64,000 nt of DNA from Alkalicoccus saliphilus (GCF_003044065.1 NZ_PZJJ01000013.1:17788-81787), one strand, 5' to 3'. Positions 26,525-36,004 are shown, numbered from the stretch's first letter. Notes: a model not told the origin generated them from the sequence alone. Program-made: numbers and translations.

Positions 26525-26901
26525 GATGAGCCTCCGTTTCCGTCCCACGTGTTGTTCAGCAGCTGGAACGCTGTTTCCTTATCAATTCCGAGCTGCTCCA
26601 TACTGCTTTTAAAGCGGTCCGCCTGCACGGCTGCCTGGCTTTTCCGCAGTTTTTCGATTACTTGTTTTTCCTCTGTCACAAACGTTCCCTGGCCTCTTCT
26701 GGATTCCACGATTTTTTCACGCTCCAGTTCCATATACGTTCTCGACACGGTATTCGGATTGACCCCGGCTTCCACCGCCATCGTACGGACGGACGGGAGC
26801 TTTTCACCTGGTGCGAGATCCCCCCGGCAGATCCGCTGGCTGATATGGTCCATCAGCTGCTGGTAGATCGGCTGGTAATCATTGAATTCGATATGCTTCA
26901 C
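26521..26901 (-). CDS. GntR-family regulator, YtrA subfamily
   Basis: 126 residues. Winged-helix domain at 10-78 (YQQLMDHISQRICRGDLAPGEKLPSVRTMAVEAGVNPNTVSRTYMELE, in parts) followed by only a short helical tail (IEKLRKSQAAVQADRFKSS), as in YtrA regulators, which bind DNA as dimers and control ABC operons. Encoded inside the ABC operon, 26 bp after the permease at 26928, so autoregulation through the palindrome at 28705 is likely. Confidence 0.88.
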   Translation of the reverse strand: MKHIEFNDYQPIYQQLMDHISQRICRGDLAPGEKLPSVRTMAVEAGVNPNTVSRTYMELEREKIVESRRGQGTFVTEEKQVIEKLRKSQAAVQADRFKSSMEQLGIDKETAFQLLNNTWDGNGGSS

Positions 26902-26927
26902 GTCCCTTCTCTGCTGCTTTTAACTGT

Positions 26928-27779
26928 TTAATCGAGCACGTCCTGGACTGTAAACCGCCAGAAGGAAATAAGAAGAAAGACGGCGGCATAAAGCGCGATG
27001 ACGACAATGGACACGGCGATGGATACGCCGATCACTCCCGGGGAGCCCATAAACCGGGAAACGAGATCCGTGTGGGAAAACACCACTGCGCCGGCCCAGC
27101 TGTAATCTGCTATGAGAAATGCCGCCTGGCTCCCGGTAAAGAGGAGGACGAGCGGGATGCCGACGCCGAGCGGTGTGCTTTTAAACACGGTGCCGATCAT
27201 AAAGGCAATGACGGCAAACAGCAGAAGCTCCACAAACCACAGCCCGTAAAGACCGGCTGCGTACGAGTATACAGGATGCGCCGCTATGTCCCCCATACCC
27301 GACACGATATAGTAGCCGGACGGCATGTTCCAGCCGTAAAACAGAATGCCTGCAAAAAAAGATACGATAAAAAGAAGCACGGTCACTGCCGCAGCGAAAA
27401 GAAACACAGCGGCAAGTTTTGATAAAAGAATCTGCCAGCGCGCCACCGGCCGGATCAACAGCAGTTTAATCGTCCCTGCCGCGTGCTCCCCGGCCGTGAT
27501 TCCGGCAGCTGCAATGACGGTAAACATCGTCACTACGCTCATGAGACCGGCATTTTCGATGACCGGAACGAGCGTGTGCTCGTCCTCTGCCTGTGTGATT
27601 CCCTCCGCTTCAGCGTAGGCCGCTTCCGCGGCTTCCATTTCCTCCGCCGCAGGGGATGGACCAACGACGAGCGCAAACAGCGCCGTGACACCGACAGCGA
27701 GAAGAACAATCAGCGCACCCATCACCCACGTGCTTTTTTTCTTAAACAGCTTCATGCACTCATTACGTAAAAGATTCAC
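26928..27779 (-). CDS. ABC-2 type permease (BcrB/YtrC-like)
   Basis: 283 residues. Begins MNLLRNECMKLFKKKSTWVMGALIVLLAVG (cut here into anchor region and first segment), with AAAGITAGEHAAGTIKLLLIRPVARWQILLSK near 92-123, the typical 'E...GT.K.LL..P..R' coupling region of ABC2 permeases. Five to six membrane segments. Start overlaps the ATPase stop in ATGA (27776-27779). Pairs with the ATPase at 27776; probable peptide-antibiotic or envelope-stress exporter (inference). Confidence 0.85.
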   Translation of the reverse strand: MNLLRNECMKLFKKKSTWVMGALIVLLAVGVTALFALVVGPSPAAEEMEAAEAAYAEAEGITQAEDEHTLVPVIENAGLMSVVTMFTVIAAAGITAGEHAAGTIKLLLIRPVARWQILLSKLAAVFLFAAAVTVLLFIVSFFAGILFYGWNMPSGYYIVSGMGDIAAHPVYSYAAGLYGLWFVELLLFAVIAFMIGTVFKSTPLGVGIPLVLLFTGSQAAFLIADYSWAGAVVFSHTDLVSRFMGSPGVIGVSIAVSIVVIALYAAVFLLISFWRFTVQDVLD

Positions 27780-28678
27780 AGCGCTTTCCCTCCTGTCATA
27801 TCGAGAAATGTGTCTTCGAGCGTCCCGTTCTGACCCGGGTACAGCGCCTGTACATCCACGCCTGCCGCGACGAGCTCCCGGTTCAGCTCCGGAATCTCCT
27901 CCGCGCTTCCGGAAATAATAAACTCCGTGCCTTTTCTCTCATATTTCCGCTCCTCGAGCACCCCGGCAGCTTTATCCTTATGTGCCGTTTTCAGGACGAT
28001 CTGCTGCTTTGCTTCAAGCAGTTCGGTCATCGACGCCGTCCGGATCACCTTACCGTGCTGCATTACTGCCGCCCGGTCGCAGAGCATCTGCATCTCTGAC
28101 AGGAGGTGGCTGGAGACGAGAATGCTGACTCCCTCCTGTTCTGCGAGCTGCCGGAAATACTCCCGCATTTCACGGATGCCCGCCGGATCCATGCCGTTCG
28201 TCGGCTCATCAAGAATAAGAAGTCCGGGGTCGTGAAGCAGTGCCTGGGCGAGACCGAGCCGCTGACGCATCCCGAGCGAGTACGTGCCGGCTTTTTCCTG
28301 AAGACGGTGCGCGATGCCGGTTTTTTCCGCTGCTTCGGTGATTTTTGAAAGCGGGATATTTTTGTGCATCCGTGCATAGTGCCTGAGGTTATCCCATCCG
28401 CTCAGGTGGCCGTAGAGCTCCGGGTTTTCCACGACCGCACCGACACTTTCGAGCGCTTCAGCCCGGTGCTTTTTTAAATCGGATCCGAAGATGCTGACGC
28501 TTCCGGACGTCGGCCGGATCAGGCCGCACAGCATCCGGATCGTCGTCGTTTTTCCGGCGCCGTTCGGTCCGAGCAGTCCAAATACCTCCCCCGGCCGCAC
28601 GAAAAGATCCACCTCTTCCACGAGCGTCTTTTTTCTGATCTGTTTCGACAAACCTGCAGCTTCCAGTACATACTCCAT
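27776..28678 (-). CDS. ABC transporter ATP-binding protein (BcrA-like)
   Basis: 300 residues. Walker A GPNGAGKTT (near 38), signature YSLGMRQRLGLAQ, Walker B LLILDEPTNGMDP, switch VSSHLLSEMQ, and the ~80-residue C-terminal extension seen in BcrA/drug-resistance ATPases. First gene of a five-gene operon; ATG preceded by AAGGAGGAA. The promoter and GntR operator are directly upstream. Confidence 0.88.
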   Translation of the reverse strand: MEYVLEAAGLSKQIRKKTLVEEVDLFVRPGEVFGLLGPNGAGKTTTIRMLCGLIRPTSGSVSIFGSDLKKHRAEALESVGAVVENPELYGHLSGWDNLRHYARMHKNIPLSKITEAAEKTGIAHRLQEKAGTYSLGMRQRLGLAQALLHDPGLLILDEPTNGMDPAGIREMREYFRQLAEQEGVSILVSSHLLSEMQMLCDRAAVMQHGKVIRTASMTELLEAKQQIVLKTAHKDKAAGVLEERKYERKGTEFIISGSAEEIPELNRELVAAGVDVQALYPGQNGTLEDTFLDMTGGKAL

Positions 28679-28704
28679 CCCCGTTCCTCCTTCAAATAAT
28701 GTTC

Positions 28705-28748
28705 TAGTGTATTAACTACATAGTACACTAAGTCATTTAACGTGTAAA
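28705..28748 (-). promoter_or_regulatory. Promoter overlapped by a palindromic GntR (YtrA-type) operator
   Basis: Minus strand TTTACA (28743-28748), 17-base spacer, TACTAT (28720-28725). The perfect inverted repeat TAGTGTA ... TACACTA (28705-28711 and 28724-28730, 12-base gap) covers the -10 region. This places a repressor exactly where it would block the five-gene ABC operon that carries the GntR gene. Confidence 0.65.
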
Positions 28749-29172
28749 GCGTTTGTTTCCAGATTGTTTGTATAGAATCTAACCTGCAGAAGGACACTTT
28801 TACCCTCCTGTTGAAGCTGACTTTTTCCTTTTTTAGTCGTCGATGTTATTTACGAGCTTTCGTTTCGGTCTTTTCAAACGTTCAATAAAACAGTTCGTTA
28901 CTTGAGAAGAAAAATCCATTCACTTAGAAATGTAAGTATGTACAAAAACAAAAGGCATTACTGTCTCCACGAGAGGCTTTTAGACAAATTGTTCATTATA
29001 AATCAATTCTTCTAACAAAAAGAAGAAGGAAAATCTCTCCAAATGATAAAAAGAATAAATATTTAGATTAATTTCATTTTTTTGTTTACTGAGTGTTTTC
29101 ATTTCAACTTCGCCGTGCTAAAATACACAATTATCTTTCGAATTTTCAATAAATTTATTAGGAGGAAGAATT
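28749..29172. other. Non-coding AT-rich gap between the ABC operon and the ggt gene
   Basis: No gene recognised. A TAAAAT near 29120, with TTTCAT 16 bases upstream, may be the -35/-10 of the plus-strand ggt gene. No conserved RNA structure seen. Confidence 0.35.
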
Positions 29173-30786
29173 ATGGTGAATTTTGATCCGCACGAATATC
29201 CTTACCCATCGAAGCGCAACGTTGTATACGGTCAAAAAGGAATGGTGGCTACTTCCCAGCCGCTGGCGGCAGAAGCAGGCATTGAAATAATGAAAAAAGG
29301 AGGAAATGCCGTTGATGCTGCTATAGCCACAGCGGCTGCTCTGACGGTGCTCGAACCGACTTCCAACGGTATCGGTTCCGATGCGTTTGCCCTCGTCTGG
29401 ATAAAAGGAAAGCTGCATGGGCTGAACGCCAGCGGCTATTCTCCGGAAAACATGACAATAGACGCTGTAAAAGCAAAAGGATATGAAGCTGTACCGCAGT
29501 TCGGGATGACTCCTGTAACTGTTCCCGGTGCACCGGCTGCCTGGGCGGAGCTCGCAGATAAATTTGGGAATCTTCCGTTAACGGAAAGCCTGAAGCCTGC
29601 GATCAGCTATGCGGAGGACGGATATCCTGTCTCCCCTACGCTCGGGGCTTTTTGGAAAGAAGCAGCGGAGAAGTTTAAAACGACTTTTGAAGGCGAAGAA
29701 TTTGAAGCGTGGTTTACTACTTTTGCCCCGGACGAAAAAGCACCGGAAGCAGGCAGCGTGTGGAAATCCCCTGATCATGCGGCCACGTTAAAAGAAATTG
29801 CGGAAACAAACGCGGAATCCTTCTACAGAGGACATCTGGCAGAAAAAATATCCCGCCACTTTCAGAAACATGGAGGATTTTTATCGAAACAGGACCTGGC
29901 GGATTATTCACCGGAATGGGTCGATCCGATCAAAGTGAATTACCGTGGATACGACGTCTGGGAAATTCCTCCGAATGGTCAGGGGCTGATTGCTCTTATG
30001 GGATTAAACACGTTGAAAAAGGATGATTTTTCCCATAAGGAGGCAGTCGAGACGTACCACCGTCAGATTGAAGCGATGAAGCTTGCCTACAGTGATGGAC
30101 TAGCCCATATTACGGAAGAAACACATATGAAACACACGGTGGAAGAGCTTCTGTCCGATGACTTTGCTTCCCAGCGCCGGGAAATTATTGGAGAAGAGGC
30201 TCTGGATCCTTCCCCGGCAGAACCACCAAAAGGCGGGACGGTGTATCTTGCAACGGCCGATGCGGAAGGCAACATGGTTTCCTTTATTCAAAGTAATTTC
30301 ATGGGATTTGGCTCGGGGATTGTCGTGCCGGAAACCGGTATTGCCATGCAGAACCGCGGTTTCACTTTTTCACTGGACGAGAGTCATGTGAATTCCCTGC
30401 AGCCCCGGAAAAAAACATTTCACACGATTATTCCTGGATTTCTTTCCCGAGGCAGTGAGCCGGTCGGTCCGTTTGGGGTGATGGGAGGATACATGCAGCC
30501 TCAGGGCCACATGCAGGTCATTATGAGTACCATTGATTTTCATTTAAATCCTCAGGCGGCACTGGATGCCCCGAGATGGCAGTGGATCAGCGGAAGAAAA
30601 ATTCTCGTCGATCCTTCATTCCCAAATTATATTGCAGAAGCGTTGAGCCGCAAAGGTCATCAAATAGAACGATCGCTGACTCATGGAGGTTTCGGCCGGG
30701 GTCAGATCATATGGAGAAATCCAGACAGCGGGGTTTTAGCCGGAGGCACTGAGCCGCGTACAGACGGTCACGTGGCAGTGTGGTAA
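29173..30786 (+). CDS. Gamma-glutamyltransferase family protein (YwrD-like)
   Basis: 537 residues without a signal peptide, so cytoplasmic. N-terminal GMVATSQPLAAEAGIEIMKKGGNAVDAAIA pattern (near 23-52), then a cleavage-type site GGTVYLATADAEGN near residue 355, whose threonine would become the nucleophile after autocleavage. Contains VMGGYMQPQGHMQV and SHVNSLQPRKKTFHTI. GGT proteins cleave gamma-glutamyl bonds such as in glutathione. Neighbours are homologues of ywrC, ywrB and ywrA as in B. subtilis. ATG after TTAGGAGGAAG. Stop abuts the stop of the Lrp gene on the other strand. Confidence 0.88.
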   Translation: MVNFDPHEYPYPSKRNVVYGQKGMVATSQPLAAEAGIEIMKKGGNAVDAAIATAAALTVLEPTSNGIGSDAFALVWIKGKLHGLNASGYSPENMTIDAVKAKGYEAVPQFGMTPVTVPGAPAAWAELADKFGNLPLTESLKPAISYAEDGYPVSPTLGAFWKEAAEKFKTTFEGEEFEAWFTTFAPDEKAPEAGSVWKSPDHAATLKEIAETNAESFYRGHLAEKISRHFQKHGGFLSKQDLADYSPEWVDPIKVNYRGYDVWEIPPNGQGLIALMGLNTLKKDDFSHKEAVETYHRQIEAMKLAYSDGLAHITEETHMKHTVEELLSDDFASQRREIIGEEALDPSPAEPPKGGTVYLATADAEGNMVSFIQSNFMGFGSGIVVPETGIAMQNRGFTFSLDESHVNSLQPRKKTFHTIIPGFLSRGSEPVGPFGVMGGYMQPQGHMQVIMSTIDFHLNPQAALDAPRWQWISGRKILVDPSFPNYIAEALSRKGHQIERSLTHGGFGRGQIIWRNPDSGVLAGGTEPRTDGHVAVW

Positions 30787-31236
30787 TTAAAGCTTCATGC
30801 CGGTACGGCTGATAAAGCGTCTTAATAAAATATGACTTTCCACCCGGGTAATGCCTTCCAGAGAATACAGTTCTTCATTGATAAACTGTTCCAGCACGGC
30901 AAAGTCTTCCACAAGCACGTGCATGTGAAGGGTACTCGGGCCGGTCATTTGATAGCAGCTTGCCACGCGGGGGTTTTCAGCCAGATTTTCAGCTACTTCG
31001 ACTAAAGCTGTCGGCTCACAGTCCACTTCAAAAAAGGCGGAAACAGCTTTTCCGACCTGTTCCGAATTGATAACAACGCTGAACTTCTCGATTACTCCTG
31101 CTTCCTGCATCTGCTGGATTCTTTCCCGGACAGACACCCTGGACATACCTACCTGCTTGGCAAGGTCCACGTAGGATATGCGGCCGTCTTCACTAAGTAT
31201 ATTTAACATTTTCATGTCGGTTTCGGTTAATTTCAT
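30787..31236 (-). CDS. Lrp/AsnC family transcriptional regulator (YwrC-like)
   Basis: 149 residues. HTH at 5-55 (DLAKQVGMSRVSVRERIQQM) and RAM/AsnC ligand domain with ASCYQMTGPSTLHMHVLVED near 95. Start set at MKLTETDMKML following GAGGTG; six upstream codons have no ribosome site. Divergent from the chromate-transporter genes (91-bp gap) and convergent with ggt; likely regulates one or both. Confidence 0.9.
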   Translation of the reverse strand: MKLTETDMKMLNILSEDGRISYVDLAKQVGMSRVSVRERIQQMQEAGVIEKFSVVINSEQVGKAVSAFFEVDCEPTALVEVAENLAENPRVASCYQMTGPSTLHMHVLVEDFAVLEQFINEELYSLEGITRVESHILLRRFISRTGMKL

Positions 31237-31327
31237 CAAATAACACCTCAGCATTCCTTGTAGAATATGAACATCATTATAGTAAAAATTTTTTATTCCT
31301 GTCGACTAATCATAAAGGAGGAAAGTC

Positions 31328-31894
31328 ATGGAATGGCATACGAACAAGCAGATTTTTCTCGGTTTCTTCCGGGCAGGGATTCTGGGTTATGGGGGCGGAC
31401 CTGCTTCCATCCCACTTGTACATAAAGAAGTCGTCGGTAAATACAAATGGATGGATGACAATGAATTCAGTGACATTCTGGCGATGGGCAACACACTTCC
31501 CGGACCGATTATTACTAAAATGGCCGGTTACATAGGATACCGGGTGAACGGTGCCGGCGGTTTATTTACGGCGATTTTCGCTTCGGTTTTTCCGACCGTC
31601 CTGCTCATGATAATGCTGTTAGGTTTCCTGCACACTTTCATTAACGAATCAGTTATGCAGGGAATGACGGCAGCGGTGGCTCCTGTTGTGGGTGTCCTCA
31701 TGACAGTTCTTGCCTACTCTTTTTTCAAACAGTCCCATAAAGGGCTCGGCTGGAAGCGGACGATTTTTATCGGTCTTCTGAGCGTGGCTGTTTATATCGT
31801 TGCCGGGGCTCATCCCGCCCTTCTTATAGGGGCTTTGATTATTTATGCTTTATTTCTTCATCCCCTGATCAAGAAAGGAGGAAACCATGCTTGA
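31328..31894 (+). CDS. Chromate transporter family subunit (YwrB-like)
   Basis: 188 residues, a half-size CHR protein. FRAGILGYGGGPASIPLVHKEVV near residue 14 and LAMGNTLPGPIITKMAGYIGY near 56 are the CHR signatures; about five to six membrane segments. Half-size CHR genes usually come as tandem pairs; the partner overlaps by 8 bp at the 3' end. Characterised pairs export chromate; other anions are possible. ATG after AAAGGAGGAAAG. Confidence 0.88.
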   Translation: MEWHTNKQIFLGFFRAGILGYGGGPASIPLVHKEVVGKYKWMDDNEFSDILAMGNTLPGPIITKMAGYIGYRVNGAGGLFTAIFASVFPTVLLMIMLLGFLHTFINESVMQGMTAAVAPVVGVLMTVLAYSFFKQSHKGLGWKRTIFIGLLSVAVYIVAGAHPALLIGALIIYALFLHPLIKKGGNHA

Positions 31895-32420
31895 ATACTG
31901 GCACCTTTTTTTAGCGTTTTTTATTCCCGGGATTGTCGGATATGGAGGGGGCCCGGCTTCTATTCCCCTGATCGAATATGAAGTCGTGCACCGGTACAGC
32001 TGGATGACAACAGAAGAATTTTCGGAACTTCTGGCATTAGGCAATACGCTTCCGGGACCCATCGCAACAAAAATGGCCGGCTATATCGGGTTTGAAGTAG
32101 GCGGAGTGCTCGGAGCCGGTATCGCTTTATCGGCAACGATCTTCCCGTCGTTACTGGCTATGCTGTTTCTGCTCGGTCTTTTGTACAAGTATCGTCATTC
32201 TCCTAAAGTAAAATACATGACGATGCTGATCCGTCCGGTCATCGGTATTCTTTTGGCCGTTCTGGCGTATCAGTTTTTCTCCACTTCGTGGATGCAGACA
32301 TCAGTCTTTCAAGTCGTGTTCATTGCGCTGGCCAGTTTTATCCTTCTGGAGAGATTTAAGGTTCATCCAGCGTTTGTCATTGTAGGAGCTTTACTCTACG
32401 GGGCTGTGTTTTTGTCCTGA
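31887..32420 (+). CDS. Chromate transporter family subunit (YwrA-like)
   Basis: 177 residues. IVGYGGGPASIPLIEYEVV near residue 16 and LALGNTLPGPIATKMAGYIGF near 51. Starts inside the end of the preceding gene with its own GAAAGGAGG, so the two halves are coupled and probably form a heterodimer. The N-terminal and C-terminal segments are hydrophobic throughout. Confidence 0.88.
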   Translation: MLEYWHLFLAFFIPGIVGYGGGPASIPLIEYEVVHRYSWMTTEEFSELLALGNTLPGPIATKMAGYIGFEVGGVLGAGIALSATIFPSLLAMLFLLGLLYKYRHSPKVKYMTMLIRPVIGILLAVLAYQFFSTSWMQTSVFQVVFIALASFILLERFKVHPAFVIVGALLYGAVFLS

Positions 32421-32664
32421 TACAGAAAAATAACGGGAATATTTTGATTTTTCTCGCATTTTCACTGTATGTATATTATAATAACTAAACATAAAGAAGG
32501 AAAACAATATAATTTTAAAACTTTCTGTAACTAATAATTGATTTTGCTTGTTTTTTTGTAAAATTTGGTACTTAAGTTACGATCCTGGCTGCCAACAAAG
32601 CACAGGCTTGTTTTCGAAGAAGTTATCTGCTTTATTCAGCTTAATAATATTAGGGGGAGAAAAA

Positions 32665-33639
32665 ATGAAAAGAAAAAATTCCGGACTGCTACTTTTAACA
32701 GGAGCCGCCGCAGGTACTGCTTTACTTACAGCCTGTGGAGGAGAAGAATCTATAGAGGATTACCCGAGCAGGGAAATCGAGATGGTTATTCCATGGGATC
32801 CAGGCGGTGGAAGTGACATCGAGGGAAGACTCGTAACAGAACATGTTTCTGAAACGATGGATAACGATTTTGTGGTCGTGAACCTTCCGGGAGTCGGCGG
32901 AACTGTTGGACTCGAAGAATTAACGGAAGAACCGGCAGACGGCTACACGCTTGGACAGATTCACGAAGGGCTGCTTGTGGCCCACCATTCCGACATTACG
33001 CCAATTAACTACGATGATTTTGAACCGATTGCTGCTATGTCTTCTGCTGACCAGATACTGGCAGTTTCCAGCGAAATGGACGTGGACAGCCTCGAGGAAT
33101 TCGTTGAATATGGACAGAATGAAGAAATTACCTTCGGAGGGACCGTTTCCGGTATTCCGAGAATCTGGGTGGAACAGATGGCTCAGGAACTGGATATTAA
33201 TTATAATATGGTCGGCTATGAGGGGCTGGCGGAAGCTATTCAAGCCCTGGCCGGTGATCACATTGATGCAGCGATCGTAGATTATCCTTCTGCAGAAAGC
33301 TTTGTCGCGGCCGGTGATATGGACTTTATTGCTATAGGAACAGATGAAAGAGTCGAGAGGCTTCCTGATATTCCAACTTTTGAAGAAGAAGGATATGATC
33401 TTACTCTTGGACTGAACCGCGGCTATGTAGCTCCGGAAGGGACACCGGAAGAAATAATTGAATACCTTGGTGAACAGTTTGAAGAAACCGCCAATGACCC
33501 TGCCTATATAGAAGCAGTAGAAAACGTCGGCGCGGAAGTTGATTTCATGGGGCCGGCTGACTATAGAGAACATCTTGACGAGCAGGATGAAATCATCAGC
33601 GGTATTATCGAAGAACTCGGTGACGAGCTGGAAGAGTAA
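32665..33639 (+). CDS. Tripartite tricarboxylate transporter substrate-binding lipoprotein (TctC/Bug family)
   Basis: 324 residues. Lipoprotein signal KRKNSGLLLLTGAAAG... with lipobox LTAC (Cys near residue 22). The mature protein shows the Bug-family opening YPSREIEMVIPWDPGGGSDIEGR and later VVNLPGVGGTVGLEEL and YVAPEGTPEEIIEYL. It captures a carboxylate outside the membrane and delivers it to TctAB. Strongly acidic, fitting a salt-adapted surface. Start at the ATG after TAGGGGGGAG; upstream in-frame codons lie in leader DNA. Substrate unknown. Confidence 0.9.
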   Translation: MKRKNSGLLLLTGAAAGTALLTACGGEESIEDYPSREIEMVIPWDPGGGSDIEGRLVTEHVSETMDNDFVVVNLPGVGGTVGLEELTEEPADGYTLGQIHEGLLVAHHSDITPINYDDFEPIAAMSSADQILAVSSEMDVDSLEEFVEYGQNEEITFGGTVSGIPRIWVEQMAQELDINYNMVGYEGLAEAIQALAGDHIDAAIVDYPSAESFVAAGDMDFIAIGTDERVERLPDIPTFEEEGYDLTLGLNRGYVAPEGTPEEIIEYLGEQFEETANDPAYIEAVENVGAEVDFMGPADYREHLDEQDEIISGIIEELGDELEE

Positions 33640-33655
33640 AAGTCAATATTAGATA

Positions 33656-33706
33656 AAGGGGCTCTTAAAGACGATAACTTGACTCTTTAGGGAGCCCCCC
33701 TTTTTA
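33656..33706 (+). terminator. Hairpin between tctC and tctB (terminator or attenuator)
   Basis: GGGGCTC / GAGCCCC stem with a 30-base loop that can partly pair (TTAAAG/CTTTAG), then CCTTTTT. It lies inside the operon and could set a higher level of the binding protein than of the membrane subunits. Confidence 0.6.
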
Positions 33707-33751
33707 TAAGGTCAGGTTTACTTGTCGCAACTATTTGAAGGGGGAGGAAAA

Positions 33752-34234
33752 ATGGGAGAATTATTTGTAGCAGTCATGCTTCTTCTTATGAGTATATTAA
33801 TTTTCTTTCAATCCGGGGATTTTACACATCTTAATGAAAGTCAGTTAGGGCCTGGATCTTATCCGCAGCTTATTGCGATTCTGCTCGGTTCACTTTCACT
33901 CATTTTAATTATTTCCCAGAGCAGAAAACTTCTGAAAGAAACGTCCAGGGCATCCAAAGATAACTTGAAAGCCGGCTTTCAAAGCTTTTACGCGGAATAT
34001 AAGCTTGTCTTGCAGATGATCGTGTTACTAGCTCTGTATATATTTCTGATTGATGTTACCGGATTTCTTATAACTACTATTCTCTTTGTAGTTATTGCAG
34101 GGCTCCTGATAGGTCCGAAAGAAAAGAAAAATCTTATCACTTTATCCATCGTCTCCGTAGTTCTTACTCTCAGTACGTATCTTTTCTTTCAAAATGTGCT
34201 GCACGTACGGTTTCCAGGAGGATTATTTTTCTAA
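33752..34234 (+). CDS. Tripartite tricarboxylate transporter small membrane subunit (TctB)
   Basis: 160 residues with four predicted membrane segments: MGELFVAVMLLLMSILIF, a loop SQLGPGSYPQLIAILLGSL (typical TctB 'GP..fP'), MIVLLALYIFLIDVTGFLI and the C-terminal pair with GLLIGPKEKKNLITLS. Start at the ATG after GGGGGAGG; an earlier in-frame TTG lacks spacing. Sits between tctC and tctA. Confidence 0.86.
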   Translation: MGELFVAVMLLLMSILIFFQSGDFTHLNESQLGPGSYPQLIAILLGSLSLILIISQSRKLLKETSRASKDNLKAGFQSFYAEYKLVLQMIVLLALYIFLIDVTGFLITTILFVVIAGLLIGPKEKKNLITLSIVSVVLTLSTYLFFQNVLHVRFPGGLFF

Positions 34235-34259
34235 ATAGCTGAGAAGGGAGGTTGTTTCT

Positions 34260-35783
34260 TTGTTTGATTTATTAATACTGGGAATGAATGAAATTCTTCA
34301 GGTACACATATTATTTATTATTCTGCTTGGTGTTATCGTAGGGATCCTGGCCGGCTTAATTCCCGGTTTTACAGTAGCGATGGCTATTGTACTTACTCTC
34401 CCGCTTACTTTTGGTATGGATCCTGTTACAGGCGTAGCAGCGATGATCGGAGTGTTTGTCGGAGGGATGTCCGGGGGCCTTATCAGCGCCACCCTTCTAG
34501 GCATTCCAGGAACACCATCATCCATCGCTACCACATTCGACGCCCATCCCATGGCGAAAAAAGGCAACCCGGGAAAAGCGCTGTCCATCGGTATATGGGC
34601 TTCCTTTCTAAGTTCCATTATCAGCCTTTTTCTTCTGGTAACTATAGCCCCTCAGCTGGCCCGGTTTGCCCTCATGTTCGGACCGTGGGAAATGTTTGCC
34701 CTTATTATTCTTTCCTTAACGATTATTGCGAGCGTAACAGGGGATTCCGTCATTAAAGGGTTAATGGCCGGCCTGTTTGGGTTGATGATCGCGACAGTAG
34801 GAGCTGACCCTATTGCCGGTATATCCCGGTTCACTTTTGATTTCGGTGTGCTGCGGGCAGGAATTCCTTTCCTCGTTGTTCTTATCGGTATGTTTGCCAT
34901 TTCCCGCCTGCTCGTTTTTTTAGAGAAAACAGAAATGGAAAGAGACAAAAAGGATAAACAGCAGCAGGATCTTGAAAAAGTAAAATTTGTGCTCCAGCCT
35001 ATTCAGACATTAAAAATGGTTCTTAAACGACCCGGAACCCTCACCGGATCTTCGATTATCGGTTCCGTTGTCGGTGCTATTCCCGGCGCAGGGGGCAGTA
35101 TTGCCAACATTATCGCTTATGACCAGGCGAAGAAATGGTCGAAAAATCCGGAAAAATTCGGTACCGGCTGTGAAGAAGGGGTAGTTGCTTCGGAAGCTGG
35201 TAATAACTCTACGGTCGGCGGCGATTTAATTCCTACCGTGGCTTTAGGAATTCCGGGTTCTGCAGTAACAGCCGTCCTTTTGTCCGCCCTCATGATACAC
35301 GGCATTACACCTGGTCCTCTGCTCGTCACCGATGAACCGAACATCGTCGGAGGCATTTTCTTTGCTTTCTTTGTTGCCTCTTTCTGGATGCTGATTACCC
35401 AGTTTGCCGGCATGCGTTATTTTGTAAAAGTGACGCTTATTCCGACACATATTTTAGTTCCTGTTATTTTCGTTCTTTGCGTAGTTGGTACGTTCGTTTT
35501 GAATAACCGGACTTCCGACCTTTACATTCTTCTAGTGATGGGTCTTATCGGCTATTTATTTACAAAATATAAGTTCGCTCTGGCACCAGCTATTATCGGC
35601 GTCATTCTTGGACCGATTGCAGAAGTCAATTTAAGACGGGCTTTCATGACCAACCCGGACTGGACGTTGTTTTTAACAAGGCCGATCGCACTGACATTCT
35701 TAATTTTAACAGTTGTTTCCATTGTCTTCACTGTACTTCAGACAAGGCGTTCCAATAAAAGAGCAGCCAAAAATCTAAGCTGA
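34260..35783 (+). CDS. Tripartite tricarboxylate transporter large membrane subunit (TctA)
   Basis: 507 residues, TTG start after GAAGGGAGG. Ten to twelve membrane segments. Family signatures GILAGLIPGFTVAMAIVLTLP (near 28-48), GGMSGGLISATLLGIPGTPSS (near 68-88), IPGAGGSIANIIAYDQAKKWSK (near 275) and EAGNNSTVGGDLIPTVALGIPGSAVTAV (near 303-330). Cation-coupled carboxylate carrier working with TctB and the binding protein. Last gene of its operon. Confidence 0.92.
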   Translation: MFDLLILGMNEILQVHILFIILLGVIVGILAGLIPGFTVAMAIVLTLPLTFGMDPVTGVAAMIGVFVGGMSGGLISATLLGIPGTPSSIATTFDAHPMAKKGNPGKALSIGIWASFLSSIISLFLLVTIAPQLARFALMFGPWEMFALIILSLTIIASVTGDSVIKGLMAGLFGLMIATVGADPIAGISRFTFDFGVLRAGIPFLVVLIGMFAISRLLVFLEKTEMERDKKDKQQQDLEKVKFVLQPIQTLKMVLKRPGTLTGSSIIGSVVGAIPGAGGSIANIIAYDQAKKWSKNPEKFGTGCEEGVVASEAGNNSTVGGDLIPTVALGIPGSAVTAVLLSALMIHGITPGPLLVTDEPNIVGGIFFAFFVASFWMLITQFAGMRYFVKVTLIPTHILVPVIFVLCVVGTFVLNNRTSDLYILLVMGLIGYLFTKYKFALAPAIIGVILGPIAEVNLRRAFMTNPDWTLFLTRPIALTFLILTVVSIVFTVLQTRRSNKRAAKNLS

Positions 35784-35822
35784 CAAAGATTTTATTGAAT
35801 CATTCCGTCGACAGCTGCAGAA

Positions 35823-35858
35823 GCACCGCTCTTCCAGTATGGAGGGCGGTGTTTTTTA
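35823..35858 (+). terminator. Terminator of the tct operon
   Basis: CACCGCTCTTCCA / TGGAGGGCGGTG stem, GTA loop, six T residues. Confidence 0.8.
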
Positions 35859-36004
35859 TCCATTGCAGAAAACCGCACTGTGATGAGCAGCAAAAAAGCG
35901 TTATTGTTTCATTCTTTCTTTATAAAACAGCATACAGTTTCCGTTGCTTTTTTCATTTCCTGAGATAAACTGGAAAGTAATACAGGAAAAAGAGGAGGAA
36001 GATC

